Of a stretch of 64,000 nucleotides of DNA, positions 12,818 to 22,578 are shown one piece after another. Position 1 is the first letter of the stretch. The number at the start of each line of letters is the position of its first letter. The DNA is from Chrysemys picta bellii (taxonomy: Eukaryota > Chordata > Testudines > Emydidae): assembly GCF_011386835.1 (NCBI RefSeq), contig NC_088794.1:69140434-69204433 (forward strand), read 5' to 3'. Position numbers and translations under genes: made by a program. Below the pieces are notes generated by a model. The model searched no databases, had not been told where the DNA came from, and was given only the letters and a program-made list of their open reading frames with translations.

Positions 12818-12991
12818 CCGGAAGCATCTCCATTTTGCCTCTTTTCTGTTCTGATCTCTACTATGGACTTACACTCAATGCAAAGTTATTTTGTCAGGTT
12901 TGAAGCAGTGATGAAATAAACTGTTAGCTTGTAAAGTCTCTGATAACTTCTAAAAGATTGGATGAAGAACAGGAGTACTTGTGGCACCTTA

Positions 12992-13277
12992 GGCCTTGGC
13001 TACACTTACCCGCTAGTTCGGCGGCTGGCAATCAAACTTCTGGGTTCGACTTATCGCGTCTAGTCTGGACGCGATAAGTCGAACCCGGAAGTGCTCGCCG
13101 TCGACTGCGGTACTCCAGCTCGGCGAGAGGAGTACCGCGGAGTCGACGGGGGAGCCTGCCTGCCGAGTGTAGACCAAGGTAAGTTCGAACTAAGGTACTT
13201 CGAACTTCAGCTACGTTATTCACGTAGCTGAAGTTGCGTACCTTAGTTCGAATTAGGGGGGTAGTGTAGACTTGGCC
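12992..13277 (+). mobile_element. PIF/Harbinger-type MITE, 286 bp, triple hairpin (copy 1)
   Basis: Ends ggccttggctacact and agtgtagacttggcc are inverted repeats, flanked by TTA at 12989-12991 and 13278-13280. The uninterrupted site is visible in the other arm of the host Penelope element (14742-14756), which proves the 3-bp duplication. A TWA target is typical of PIF/Harbinger. The inside consists of three consecutive hairpins: arms with gggttcgacttatcgcgtc (13040-13090), cgtcgactgcggtactcc (13098-13150), and ttcgaac...cagctacg (13183-13253). It has no coding capacity. Confidence 0.9.
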
Positions 13278-13689
13278 TTAGAGACTAACAAATTTATTAG
13301 AGCATAAGCTTTCGTGGACTACAGCCCACTTCTTCGGATGCATACAGAGTGGAATAAATATTGAAGAGATATATATACACACATACAGAGAGCATAAACA
13401 GGTGGGAGTTGTCTTACCAATTCTGAGAGACCAATTAAGTAAGAGAAAAAAAACTTTTGAAGTGATAATCAAGATAGCCCAGTACAGACAGTTTGATAAG
13501 AAGTGTAAGAATACTTACAAGGGGAGATAGATTCAATGTTTGTAATGGCTCAGCCATTCCCAGTCCTTATTCAATCCTTTGTTGATTGTGTCTAGTTTGC
13601 ATATCAATTCCAGCTCAATGTACATGGCAGAGGGGCATTGCTGGCACATGATGGCATATATCACATTGTAGTTATATAACCGCATTTGC

Positions 13690-14484
13690 TCCAATCCCTC
13701 AGATAGAGACAAGCACCTACAAGATCTCTATCAAGTATTCTTAAAACTACAATACCCACCTGCTGAAGTGAAAAAAACAGATTGACAGAGCCAGACGAGT
13801 ATCCAGAAGTCACCTCCTACAAGACAGGCCCAACAAAGAAAATAACAGAACACCACTAGCTGTCACCTTCAGCCCCCAACTAAAACCTCTCCAGTGCATC
13901 ATCAGAGATCTACAACCTATCCTGAAAGATGATCCTTTACTCTCACAGATCTTGGGAGACAGACCTGTCCTCGCTTACAGACAACCCCCCAACCTAAAGC
14001 AAATACTCACCAGCAACCACACATCACTGAACAAAACCACTGAGCCAGAAACCTATCCTTGTAACAAAGCCCGATGCCAACTCTGTCCACATATCTATTC
14101 AAGTGACATCATCATAGGACCTAATCACATCAGCCATACCATCAGGGGCTCGTTCACCTGCACATCTACCAATGTGATATATGCCATCATGTGCCGCAAT
14201 GCCCCTCTGCCATGTACATTGGCCAAACCGGACAGTCTCTACGCAAAAGAATTAATGGACACAAATCTGACATCAGGAATCATAATACTCAAAAACCAGT
14301 GGGAGAACACTTTAACCTGTCTGGTCATTCAATGACAGACCTGCGGGTGGCTATATTACAACAGAAAAACTTCAAAAACAGACTCCAACGAGAGACTGCT
14401 GAGCTGGAATTGATATGCAAACTAGACACAATCAACAAAGGATTGAATAAGGACTGGGAATGGCTGAGCCATTACAAACATTGA
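13690..14484 (+). pseudogene. Penelope-like ORF relic: linker with CxxC motif and GIY-YIG endonuclease
   Basis: The RT catalytic core is missing through 5' truncation; what remains is the linker and endonuclease. The linker contains CNKARCQLCPH (13952 frame), a conserved Cys motif of these proteins. The GIY-YIG nuclease follows: IYAIMC and then MYIGQTGQS, LRKRINGHKS with the catalytic Arg, and KPVGEHF with the catalytic Glu. The first frame ends and the second begins within the GIY-YIG part: relative to the copy at 62.86 kb, one base is missing between tgtgcc and gcaatg (about 14189). Stops also occur near 13780 and 13840. In living elements this nuclease nicks the target for reverse transcription; here it is dead. 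Confidence 0.82.
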
Positions 14485-15262
14485 ATCTATCTCCCCTTGT
14501 AAGTATTCTCACACTTCTTATCAAACTGTCTGTACTGGGCTATCTTGATTATCACTTCAAAAGTTTTTTTTCTCTTACTTAATTGGTCTCTCAGAATTGG
14601 TAAGACAACTCCCACCTGTTTATGCTCTCTGTATGTGTGTATATATATATATCTCTTCAATATTTATTCCACTCTGTATGCATCCGAAGAAGTGGGCTGT
14701 AGTCCATGAAAGCTTATGCTCTAATAAATTTGTTAGTCTCTAAGGTGCCACAAGTACTCCTGTTCTTTTTGCGGATACAGACTAACACGGCTGCTACTCT
14801 GAAAGATTGGATGGTCCTCAGTCCATTCTTCAGAATGCTCCTTTTAGTGTATGTATTTTTTTTCCTTGACCATTTTAATTCTCTCCTCTTTCTTTTCTCT
14901 TATAAAAGAGCCTCTAGATATTAGATCCTAGAGGATTGGCAACAGTGTGATTATTGGATCTCTTGGGATTAGAAGGATCCTTTATTTGATTAAATTGGTT
15001 TTAAATAACCACTCATCATTAAGTCTAGTGTCTGGATGATGAAACAAAGGCTGGGATGTCTAAGGATTCTGCAATTTGGACTTCTTGTGGTGTGGTAAGA
15101 CAGAAGTTTACTTGTTACTGGAAGAATAACCATCAGTTTGGGGTGAGTCTGCCCTATTTCTCAGCAGTTTATCCTGAATCTGGTATCCTCAGCTGTAACC
15201 CACAGAGGCATGGTGAGAAGCACCCAGCAGGAGGTACTCAGCACTAAAGCTGGTTGAAAATT

Positions 15263-15345
15263 CACTGAAAAATGGTAGAGACTTAAGCACATGCTTAAAG
15301 TTAAGTGCTTTCCTAAGTCAGGTTGTAGCATTTAGTGATCCTCCT
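15263..15345. repeat. Palindromic MITE-like repeat (half)
   Basis: Contains acttaagcacatgcttaaag followed by ttaagtgctttcctaagtcagg, recurring in the related copies at 17.96, 22.14 and 46.4 kb. Confidence 0.55.
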
Positions 15346-15457
15346 TCCTCAACAGTTCCTGCAGAATAAGCTTTCCTGGAATTTCTCCTCTTCCTTCCAA
15401 AGTGGTAAAAATAACACTTGTTTAGAAATATGAAATTTATTTACTCTCCCCACTTGT

Positions 15458-15479
15458 TTGTTTGTTTGTTTGTTTTTTT
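15458..15479. repeat. (TTTG)n microsatellite
   Basis: Five tandem TTTG units followed by a T run. Confidence 0.9.
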
Positions 15480-15540
15480 GTGCAGCCTGAATAGCAAGAC
15501 TTGGGGAGAGAATGATCATTGTTACTAAGTCACAGGAGCG

Positions 15541-15620
15541 AATTCAGCTCTGGTGTAAGCAGATGAGACTCTTATTGACTTTAGTGGGAGTTGTGACTGT
15601 TATGTTGGGACTGAATTGGG
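15541..15620. repeat. Palindromic MITE-like repeat
   Basis: Starts gaattcagctctggtgtaag, with a 'ttgactttagtgggagttg' core, and ends with gggactgaattggg, an imperfect complement of the start. Confidence 0.55.
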
Positions 15621-16530
15621 CTCATAGCCTCTTCACAATTATTTCTAGTGATGAGGTATTGTTTTCATAATAAACAGCATTTTGGTGCCACAATTTGAAT
15701 CTGTTCATGGTTAATAAATCCGTGATAGCTTGCTCTACTACTGGCTTATGCAGTAAGTTCTTTATACAGGTTGAACGCATCAGACATCACAGAGCTAATC
15801 TCTTTTATAAGAAATCTGTAGAGAAATTGTGAACTCCCTAGAAGAAATCCCTTATTGAACTGAGTACTAGGAAAATCTACATAATAATTTCAAATTGTAC
15901 CTAGATCTGCTCTTCAGAGAAACAGGGGAGTTCAGATAGCATTAGCACTGGTGTGCAATTACATAATGATGAAATCCCAGTAATGTCTGATTTTCTCATT
16001 TGTGAATATTTCTTTGAATTGGGCTTCATTTGTTATATAATTTGTCAAGTATTTTGCATGGAAACAGAAGGTACTTCTGTTTCATTTTGCTGAAGCATCC
16101 TTTTCACAACATAACAGACACCTCTATGCCAGGGCAAAATTAATTCCCATTTGAAATCTTTCATTCTCACTCCTCAGCCTTGCTTTTGTCATTAAATGGA
16201 GTTTGAAATGTACAATTGCATTTCTGCAAGAAAGATTTCCTTGACACATGATTCTTTAGATATCTTCAGTTAGGACTTTTCCTTTCCATAGCTTGAGGGA
16301 TTCCATAGATTTTTCTCAGCCTTTCTTTTCCTGAGATGTTCTGAATAAGATATGTGTGGACTAGTTTTAGAAGCACAGGATCGGATCTGCAGCTGATGAA
16401 AATCAACATAACTCCTTGACTCCAGCGGCGCTTCACCGATTTATACCAGCTGAGGATCTGGCATTTTTTGTTGCCTATTTGGTAGCAGAGAAACAAAGAG
16501 GTGAAATGATGGTTAGGTCAACTTTTTCAA
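15621..16530. other. No recognised feature
   Basis: AT-rich; nothing identified. Confidence 0.45.
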
Positions 16531-16534
16531 AACT

Positions 16535-16890
16535 GGTCATTGATTTTGGAGGTCTCCATTTTTGAGTGTTTCAGTGTGGGCACTCAAAAACTGAAGTACT
16601 CAAAGTCAGAGGCTACTTTGGAAAAGTTTGGCTTTAAATACTTGAAACTATTTCTTCCTGTATTTAAAAATTACATTTCTTTATAAACTTGTTCATATTG
16701 CTTGAAATTATGAGCTTAAAACAGGTGTGATATAGTTCACCAGGACACAGGTGTTTTGTATTTTTTGCTTTGAAAACAACGTTTTCTTTTTAACCTATGA
16801 TAAAAGTAGATAATTACTAATTTACTCAGGTATGTGCCTTGGTCCCACTGAATTCAGCAGCATAGCTCCCCATTGACTTAAAATATAGTA
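16535..16890. repeat. Two decayed palindromic MITE-like repeats
   Basis: The first (16535-16630) pairs 'tgattttggaggtctcc' and 'gagtgtttcagtg' with later complements such as 'cactcaaaaactgaag'. The second (16828-16890) holds 'tgccttggtcccactgaattc' pieces with 'ccccattgacttaaa'. Confidence 0.4.
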
Positions 16891-17957
16891 CAGACACAGT
16901 AGAGTGAGTGATGGCCAATAGTCACACATTATATCAAGCATATTTGTTCCTTTCCCTTTTGGTGTTAGCTCAATAGCAGAACACATTTACTACAGGAGAC
17001 AGTGATAAATTACCAAGAAAACTTTGTTTGAATTCTGGAGTTTATAAAATATGGACATCTTGAATGTAAGAATCAAAATGCGTAAGGTCAGGCCAACCTT
17101 ATGACATAACTGTACAAACATATTTGTATCCTTGATTTGCTCTTAGGACAGTGGTTTTATCATTTTAAATTCTGGGGAAAATCACAAATGAGTTACTGCT
17201 GTTTTTTTTAAAGTATGGATTATAGAAAGATTTGTTATATTACTTGACCTCTTTCTGTTCCCTTTTCTCAATAAGATCTATAAGGAAGATAAGCTGAAGT
17301 GTCTAGATTTAAAAATGCTTGTGTTATAATGCAAGATTTCTCTGGATCACATGAGGAAAGCATGCTAGCAAAACTAAAAATGGCCAAACCTATTTCATTC
17401 CAACCTAAAAATTCACCTTTGGGCCTAGAACATGCATGCAAAAATAATGTGACCAATTGAAAAAGAGGAGTTACAGTGAAAGATAGAATTCAACTTTCAC
17501 TATAATTTAAGAGGAGCTCTTCATATAATAGCAGCAAAAACCTTTTGATTCAATACTTGGACTTTCAGTTACTTTATATTCTATAGATTTTTCTCAAATA
17601 ATTTCATGAATTAGCAGAGAGCATAAAAAGTTGCTTGAGTACTAATTACTGTACATTATATGGATATATTAGTCTAGACATGACTTTTTACCTAATGCAA
17701 AATATAAAAATATGGCATTTCAAAATTAAAACAAATATACATGGATGAAGCACAGAAAAATCCAACTCACTGTTTTTTCTGGTGTCAAACTAAAGTACCA
17801 TTGCTCGGCTCTTTACAGATAATGTCTGCAGAAACCTATCATTGCACTCTTATGTAAAATGACTATTTTATTATTGTTATTTTTAAAGATAGTCAAATTA
17901 TACAGTTTCTTTAAAGGCTTTTCACAATTGCCTTAGAAACCTGATATAGGGAACATG
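16891..17957. other. No recognised feature
   Basis: AT-rich sequence without recognisable genes or repeats. Confidence 0.45.
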
Positions 17958-18530
17958 CCATATGGGCCCCAGTTCAACAAGGTATTTAAGCATGTGTGTA
18001 ACTGTTAAGTATCAGGGGGTAACTGTGTTAGTCTGTTTCTCTCTCTCCCTCCACAAAAACAACAAGGAGTCCAGTGGCACCTTAAAGATTTATTTGGGCA
18101 TAAGTTTTCGTGGGTAAAAAACCCACTTCTTCAGATGCATGGAGTGAGAATTACAGATGCAGGCATTATTATACTGATGTATGAAAAGGGAGTTACTACA
18201 GAAGCAGCTTTTCCTCTCCTAGAGCTGACATTTCCTCATCAATTGTTGGGAGTGAACTACATCCACCCTGATTATATTGGCCCTGTCAACACTGGTTCTT
18301 CACTTGTGAGGTAACTCCCTTCTCTTCATGTGTCAGTATAATAATGCCTGCATCTATAATTCTTACTCCATGCATTTGAAGAGGTGGGTAATTTATCTAC
18401 GAAAGCTTATGCCCAAATAAATCTGTTAGTCTTTAAAGTGCCACCGGACTACTCGTTGTTTTTGTGTAACTGTTGACTTTAATGTGAGTACCTACATGCT
18501 TAAAGTTATACAGGTGCTAAATCATTTCCA
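17958..18530. repeat. Palindromic MITE-like repeat split by a Penelope relic
   Basis: Left part ggccccagttcaacaaggta plus 'ttaagcatgtgtgtaactg'; right part 'gactttaatgtgagtacc' plus 'tgcttaaagttatacagg'. Removing 18007-18474 restores a continuous imperfect palindrome, so the Penelope insertion came later. Confidence 0.65.
18007..18462. mobile_element. Penelope-like relic made of two inverted 3' ends
   Basis: The left arm (18007-18199) and right arm (about 18300-18462) are reverse complements across a loop of about 100 bp. Arms share blocks such as ggcattattatactga / tcagtataataatgcc and cataagttttcgtgg / tacgaaagcttatg. A 12-bp duplication, tgtgtaactgtt, lies at 17995-18006 and 18463-18474. 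No coding sequence remains. Confidence 0.82.
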
Positions 18531-18652
18531 AGATGTATAATATTATCTACTTACCTAAGGCAACATTTCAATGTTTTTAAGGATGCATATTATATATAAG
18601 CATGCATGCATATTATATTATATATAAGCCCAATGCATACATATTATATATA
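18531..18652. repeat. AT-rich tandem repeats
   Basis: Repeated 'gcatacatattatatataagc'-like units (three imperfect copies) at about 18587-18652, directly left of the terminal-inverted-repeat element. Confidence 0.6.
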
Positions 18653-19134
18653 AGCACAAGGTGTTGGAGAGCAAGATCCATTCAGGGGTTATCTAGCACT
18701 GCATCTAAGTTCGCATTCATAACTAGATACTAGAGTGATGGGGCACTGGAAATCCATCAAGAACAGACTGATATCTTTGAAGCATTTGTGGAAGAATAAA
18801 CTGTATAGGAGTTCAGTCCTGTAAAGTCGGGAATGCCTAAAATGATGTATTCTCCATTTTCTGTTACTATCAGATGGAAATAATTGTTACTAATATACAG
18901 TGGTCATTCTTATAACTCTACCAGTGTTGTTCCAGCTTTGCTGGATTCTTTACCGTATAATAGTACTGAGATGTATAAGGAATATAGCAAATCCTGAAAT
19001 GTTATCCAAGGTGACATTGGCAAGTTTTTTTAAGGGCCTCTCCTATATTATTTATTTCAGTTATGTTTATTATTATATATAAATAAATGCAGTGCTAGAT
19101 AATCCCTGAACGGACCTTGCTCTCCAACACCTTG
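18653..19134. mobile_element. Unclassified DNA element with ~50-bp terminal inverted repeats
   Basis: The left end cacaaggtgttggagagcaa...ttatctagcactgca (18653-18704) is the reverse complement, with a few mismatches, of tgcagtgctagataa...ttgctctccaacaccttgtg (19088-19134). The 480-bp interior is AT-rich and has no recognisable transposase. I could not find a matching target-site duplication: the left flank is tatataag and the right flank is attcagcc. The superfamily is therefore unknown. Confidence 0.72.
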
Positions 19135-19539
19135 TGATTCAGCCACCGAAAACTGAGGTGCTTATTTTCACTACCATATTAGGTCATTTAGAACATGACC
19201 CGTAGGAGTCATGTTAACTGACGGGTTTAAACACTGTCTACAGACAGACACTGCTACGTTTAACATTATGTTAGATGATCATTACTATTACTTGCATTAC
19301 AGTAGTATTCTAACTGGGAGCAGGACCCCCATATGATGAGCATGCAGATACATGTTCTGAGACACAGTCCTTGGCCTGAGGAGCTTATAGCCTAAATTGA
19401 AAGAAAATGGAAGTATTAAGTACCTTGCTGAAGATCATATAGAGGCTCAGTACCAGAGCCAGGATTAGAACACAAGCCTGTGGACTCCCAGCTTGGTGCC
19501 CTATCCACTAGACCAGTGGTTCTCAAACTGCGGGTTGGG

Positions 19540-20404
19540 TAGGGTTATCATACGTCCGGATTTTCCCGGACATGTCCGGCTTTTTGGGCTCCAAATCCCC
19601 GTCCGGGGGGAAAGCCCAAAAAGCCGGACATGTCCGGGAAAATCGGGACATGCCGGCCGGCGGTGCGGGTGCTCGGGGCTCGGGGTCGGGGGCTCGGGCC
19701 GGGGGCTCCGGGGCCAGGCCCGCGGTGCGGTGCCTGGCCGGGGGCTCCGGGGCCGGGCGCTCGGGGGCTCGGGCGGGGCCGGGTCGGGTCGGCCGGGGGA
19801 TCGGGGGCTCCACCGGGGCCGGGCCGGGGGCTCGGGGGATCGGCCGGGGGATCGGGGGCTCCACCGGGGGCCGGGCCGGGGGCTCGGGGGATCGGCCGGG
19901 GGATCGGGGGCTCCACCGGGTCGGGCCGGGGGCTCGGGGGCTCCGGCGGGGCCGGGTCAGGTCGGCAGGGCTGGGGGCTCCGGCGGGGCCAGATTGGGTC
20001 GGCAGGGCCGGGGGCTCCGGCGGGGCCGGGCCGGGGGCTTGGGGGCTCCGGCGGGGCCGGGTCGGGTTGGCAGGGCCGGGGGCTCCGGCGGGGCCGGGCC
20101 GGGGGCTCGGGGACTCGGCCGGGGGATCGGGGGCGCCAGCCGGGCCGGGGACTCGGGGGCCGGGCCGGCGGTGCCAGGCAGGGCCGGGGGTGGTGGGCCG
20201 GGGGCCGGGCCCGGGGCCGGCACTCCAGGGCCGGGGACAGCCTGGGCCGCGCCTCCTCCCCCCACACTCCCCCTTACCTGCTTCAGGCTTCCCGCGACTC
20301 AAATGTTCGCGGGAAGCAGGGGAGGGGGCGGGGGCGGGGCTGGGGGCGGGGCCGGGGCCCCGTGGAGTGTCCTCCTTTGGGAGGCACAAAATATGGTAAC
20401 CCTA
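19540..20404. mobile_element. hAT-like MITE (inner), 865 bp, carrying a GC-rich minisatellite
   Basis: Inverted ends tagggttatcata and tatggtaacccta, flanked by an 8-bp duplication gggttggg at 19532-19539 and 20405-20412. A 2-bp TA duplication cannot be fully excluded, but 8 bp fits hAT. After the left end there is a 'tccggattttcccggacatg' palindromic block, then a G-rich minisatellite (19660-20250), then 'cttcaggcttcccgcgac' sequence. Confidence 0.8.
19660..20250. repeat. G-rich minisatellite inside the inner hAT
   Basis: Variable tandem units: three copies of a ~55-bp unit built from 'gggggctccaccggggcc' and 'ggggatcggccgggggatc' (about 19800-19920), then about six ~36-bp units of 'gggggctccggcggggcc' plus 'gggtcgggtcggcagg' (19930-20110). 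The plus strand is dense in GGG-GGGGG runs, so G-quadruplexes are plausible. Long open frames on both strands here are by-products of stop-poor GC-rich DNA. Confidence 0.88.
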
Positions 20405-20720
20405 GGGTTGGGAGTCCAAAGTGGGTGGTGACCCCATTTTAATGGGGTCCCAAGGCTGGCTTAGACTTGCTGGGGCCCAGGGACAAAGCTGAAGCCAGAG
20501 CCCGCAGGGCTCAGATTACTGACCACCTGCCCAAGGCTGAAGTCCTTGGGCTTCGGCTTTGGCCCCCCACCAGGGGCGGTGGGACTCGGGCGGGCTAAGA
20601 ATTCCATCTCCCCTCCTAGGGTCGTGTAGTAATTTTTGTTGACAGAAGGGGGTCATGGTGCAATGACGTTTGAGAACCCCTGCACTAGACCATGCTGCCT
20701 CTCAAACCATAAATTTAGCC

Positions 20721-22045
20721 ATGACCAGCTGACATATTGAACATCACAGTCCCTGCCTATACTGAGTGCTAATCACGTGTAACATTATGTTAATTATCAC
20801 AGCTCCTCAAGGTCATGTACTAACACCACCTAGTTTGCTAGTGAAGACAGAACTCTAGAGATTTACTGGGGTTCATGTATTTGTTAATCTTTTTCTTCCT
20901 CTACCTTTTCTTTTTTTTTCCTTCTCCTCTCCACCGTGCTATTGTAATTATTTAGGCATAATCATGATTTTATCTAACCTCACATCTTGCCATGTACATT
21001 AATGGGGGACAAAGGGAATGGTTATGTAAAGAGCGTTATAAATTCAGAAGAGTAAAGGTGGAAGGCATTTGAGTAAATATATATTCCCAGCATGCTGAGC
21101 AATTAAATAATCTAATCCCAAATAGGATCAGAAGCATAAGCACTGGCCACAACAATACTACTTAACAAGCAAATAAAGTGACAAGCAGATTCTCTGACAA
21201 AGGGGATCAAATTGACCAGGACACAAAGATCAAACGTATATCCCTTTGGCAATCTGGTACGTGTTAGCAATATGACCATTCTTTCATTTCCATCTTAGTA
21301 AAACACTGTCTTTCTTCAAACAGAGACTGGATCGAAAGAAGAGACAGGCTGCGCAAACACTAGTGATTTAGATTTACCTTTGAAATAGGAATCTCTTCCT
21401 TTTCTCCCAGGTATATTTTAGTCTCCTTCCTTATTATTATATTATCCAAACAACTGAGCAGATACACTTCCTATTAAAGCATTTAAAGTTTCTTTGAAGT
21501 TTTGACCACTTAGACTAAGTTTGTGGGTTTGTTTGTTTTTGTTGTTGTTTTGGTAATGTTAATTCATGATCATTACTTTAAAATTTATCAAATACTAAAA
21601 ACAATTGAAGGTCAAAAGTATTCCTCGTATAATGTGTTGGCTTCTCTGGAGTTGCTCCAGGAATGAACCTAGGAATGAAAAAGAAAGCAAAGCTATGAAA
21701 GGGATGAAAACAAACTTGTGGCAGATGAATGGCAGAAAGAGGATTTAAGAAAGAGAGTTAATGTGTCAGTGTTCCATGGAGTATATAATATACAGTCAAA
21801 TTCTCTTAGATAAGGCTATATGTACATTTAACAAACATTATTTTGTGCACTGTTTAATTTTCAAGACAGTAAAATTAATATTCTCAAATTCAACACATCA
21901 CTGGGATTTTTTCTCTTACACATAACTACACTGATCAAAGATTGATGCTGATGAATACAACTAGCAATCATTCCAAGCCTTTTATTATACTAGAAAGGGA
22001 AACAGAGCAACACTGATATGTTAATAGCAGGCTATTAGAAGGAAT
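20721..22045. other. No recognised feature
   Basis: AT-rich; nothing identified. Confidence 0.45.
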
Positions 22046-22140
22046 TGCCTACAGTAGTGTTGTCTAGTGGATACAGAGGAAGAATGGCTTCCTGGGATCA
22101 ATTCCCAGTTCTGCCACATGCTTTTGAGAGACCAGATACT
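22046..22140 (+). mobile_element. MIR-type SINE head
   Basis: 'gtgttgtctagtggatacag' followed by 'cctgggatcaattcccagtt' and ctgccaca matches the tRNA-like head of MIR seen antisense at 19.5/20.7 kb. Confidence 0.55.
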
Positions 22141-22142
22141 TA

Positions 22143-22200
22143 GGCTGTGATTCAGAAAAGCACCTCAGCATGTGCATATAAATCCATTCACATTCAGAAA
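22143..22200. repeat. Palindromic MITE-like repeat (partial)
   Basis: 'ctgtgattcagaaaagcac' with 'cagcatgtgcatataaatcc' belongs to the same set as the copies at 15.3, 18.0 and 48.25 kb. Confidence 0.5.
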
Positions 22201-22419
22201 AGCAGAGAGATCAATGGCGCAGGAGAAGTACATCTTCTGGGCTGATACACCCCATGAAATACAGGTTTCAGTGTGAGCTGAACATTGTGTGTTTATTGCA
22301 AAACACTCTCAATGCAAAAATAAAAAAAATCTTGGTTTAATTTAACCGATTCAGGGGCTGCACAGGAATACTTTTAGCACTGTTTTGTGGGAAGGATAAC
22401 CTTCTCTTGTAACTCTAGT

Positions 22420-22563
22420 ATCAGAGGGGTAGCCGTGTTAGTCTGAATCTGTAAAAAGCAACAGAGGGTCCTGTGGCACCTTTAAGACTAACAGAAGTAT
22501 TGGGAGCATAAGCTTTCGTGGGTAAGAACCTCACTTCTTCAGATGCAAGGATCCTCTGTTGCT
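22420..22563 (-). mobile_element. Short Penelope-like 3'-end relic, palindromic ends
   Basis: Contains gcataagctttcgtggg and cacttcttcagatgca, the antisense 3' UTR blocks of the Penelope elements at 13.3, 14.7 and 63.4 kb. Ends carry aagcaacagagg and cctctgttgctt as inverted repeats. It is flanked by a 15-bp duplication with one mismatch (tcttgtaa[c/g]tctagt; 22405-22419 and 22564-22578). Confidence 0.82.
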
Positions 22564-22578
22564 TCTTGTAAGTCTAGT

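Larger units (their letters stand above)
12965..14801 (+). mobile_element. Penelope-like element with an inverted partial copy at its 5' side
   Basis: The right half (about 13685-14801, plus strand) is the 3' part of a Penelope-like element. The left half (12965-13674) is an inverted, internally deleted copy of the same 3' part, giving a near-identical inverted repeat. Both sides share, in opposite orientation, the blocks from 'catgtgccagcaatgccc' through 'gaagtgggctgtagtcca' to 'tactcctgttctt'. A 12-bp duplication, aaagattggatg, flanks the unit (12953-12964 and 14802-14813). Head-to-head partial copies are a known feature of Penelope elements. The left arm lacks the GIY-YIG segment and has been hit by a Harbinger-type MITE. 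Confidence 0.88.
12293..15218 (+). mobile_element. Solo LTR (about 1.1 kb net), split by a Penelope-like element
   Basis: Begins tgtgacgctg and ends tggtgaga, where the final dinucleotide departs from CA by one base. It is flanked by a 5-bp duplication, agcac, at 12288-12292 and 15219-15223. A TATA box (gtataaaaaa, 12808-12817) is followed by an AATAAA at about 12916, as expected for LTR promoter and polyadenylation signals. The insertion at 12965-14801 and its duplicated target account for the interruption. I call it an LTR from these signals; the retroelement family is not known to me. Confidence 0.65.
19514..20682 (+). mobile_element. hAT MITE (outer), itself containing another element
   Basis: Starts cagtggttctcaaactgcgg and ends tttgagaacccctg, flanked by cactagac at 19506-19513 and 20683-20690. 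Net length without the inner element and its duplicated target is about 300 bp. Its interior after the inner insertion ('agtccaaagtgggtggtgac', then 'cttgctggggccc') is GC-rich but non-coding. Confidence 0.9.
19320..20720 (-). mobile_element. MIR-type SINE, antisense, split by nested hAT elements
   Basis: Minus-strand reading across the junction gives a tRNA-like head 'gaggcagcatggtctagtgg' (20683-20705 plus 19506-19513), continuing into 'ctaatcctggctctggtactg' and a 'taagctcctcaggcc' tail. The hAT at 19514-20682 separates the first bases of the head from the rest, with cactagac duplicated. Confidence 0.7.

Noticed and set aside
12992..13277. Could the hairpin-rich GC block be a structured RNA gene?
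   Set aside because: Terminal inverted repeats, a 3-bp target duplication and two more copies in the window show it is a MITE.
19493..20442. Five overlapping open frames of 239-312 codons on both strands
   Set aside because: They lie in a GC-rich minisatellite inside a hAT-like MITE. Translations are low-complexity Gly/Arg or Pro/Ala/Arg, overlap in several frames and have no domain. Stop codons are rare simply because of base composition.
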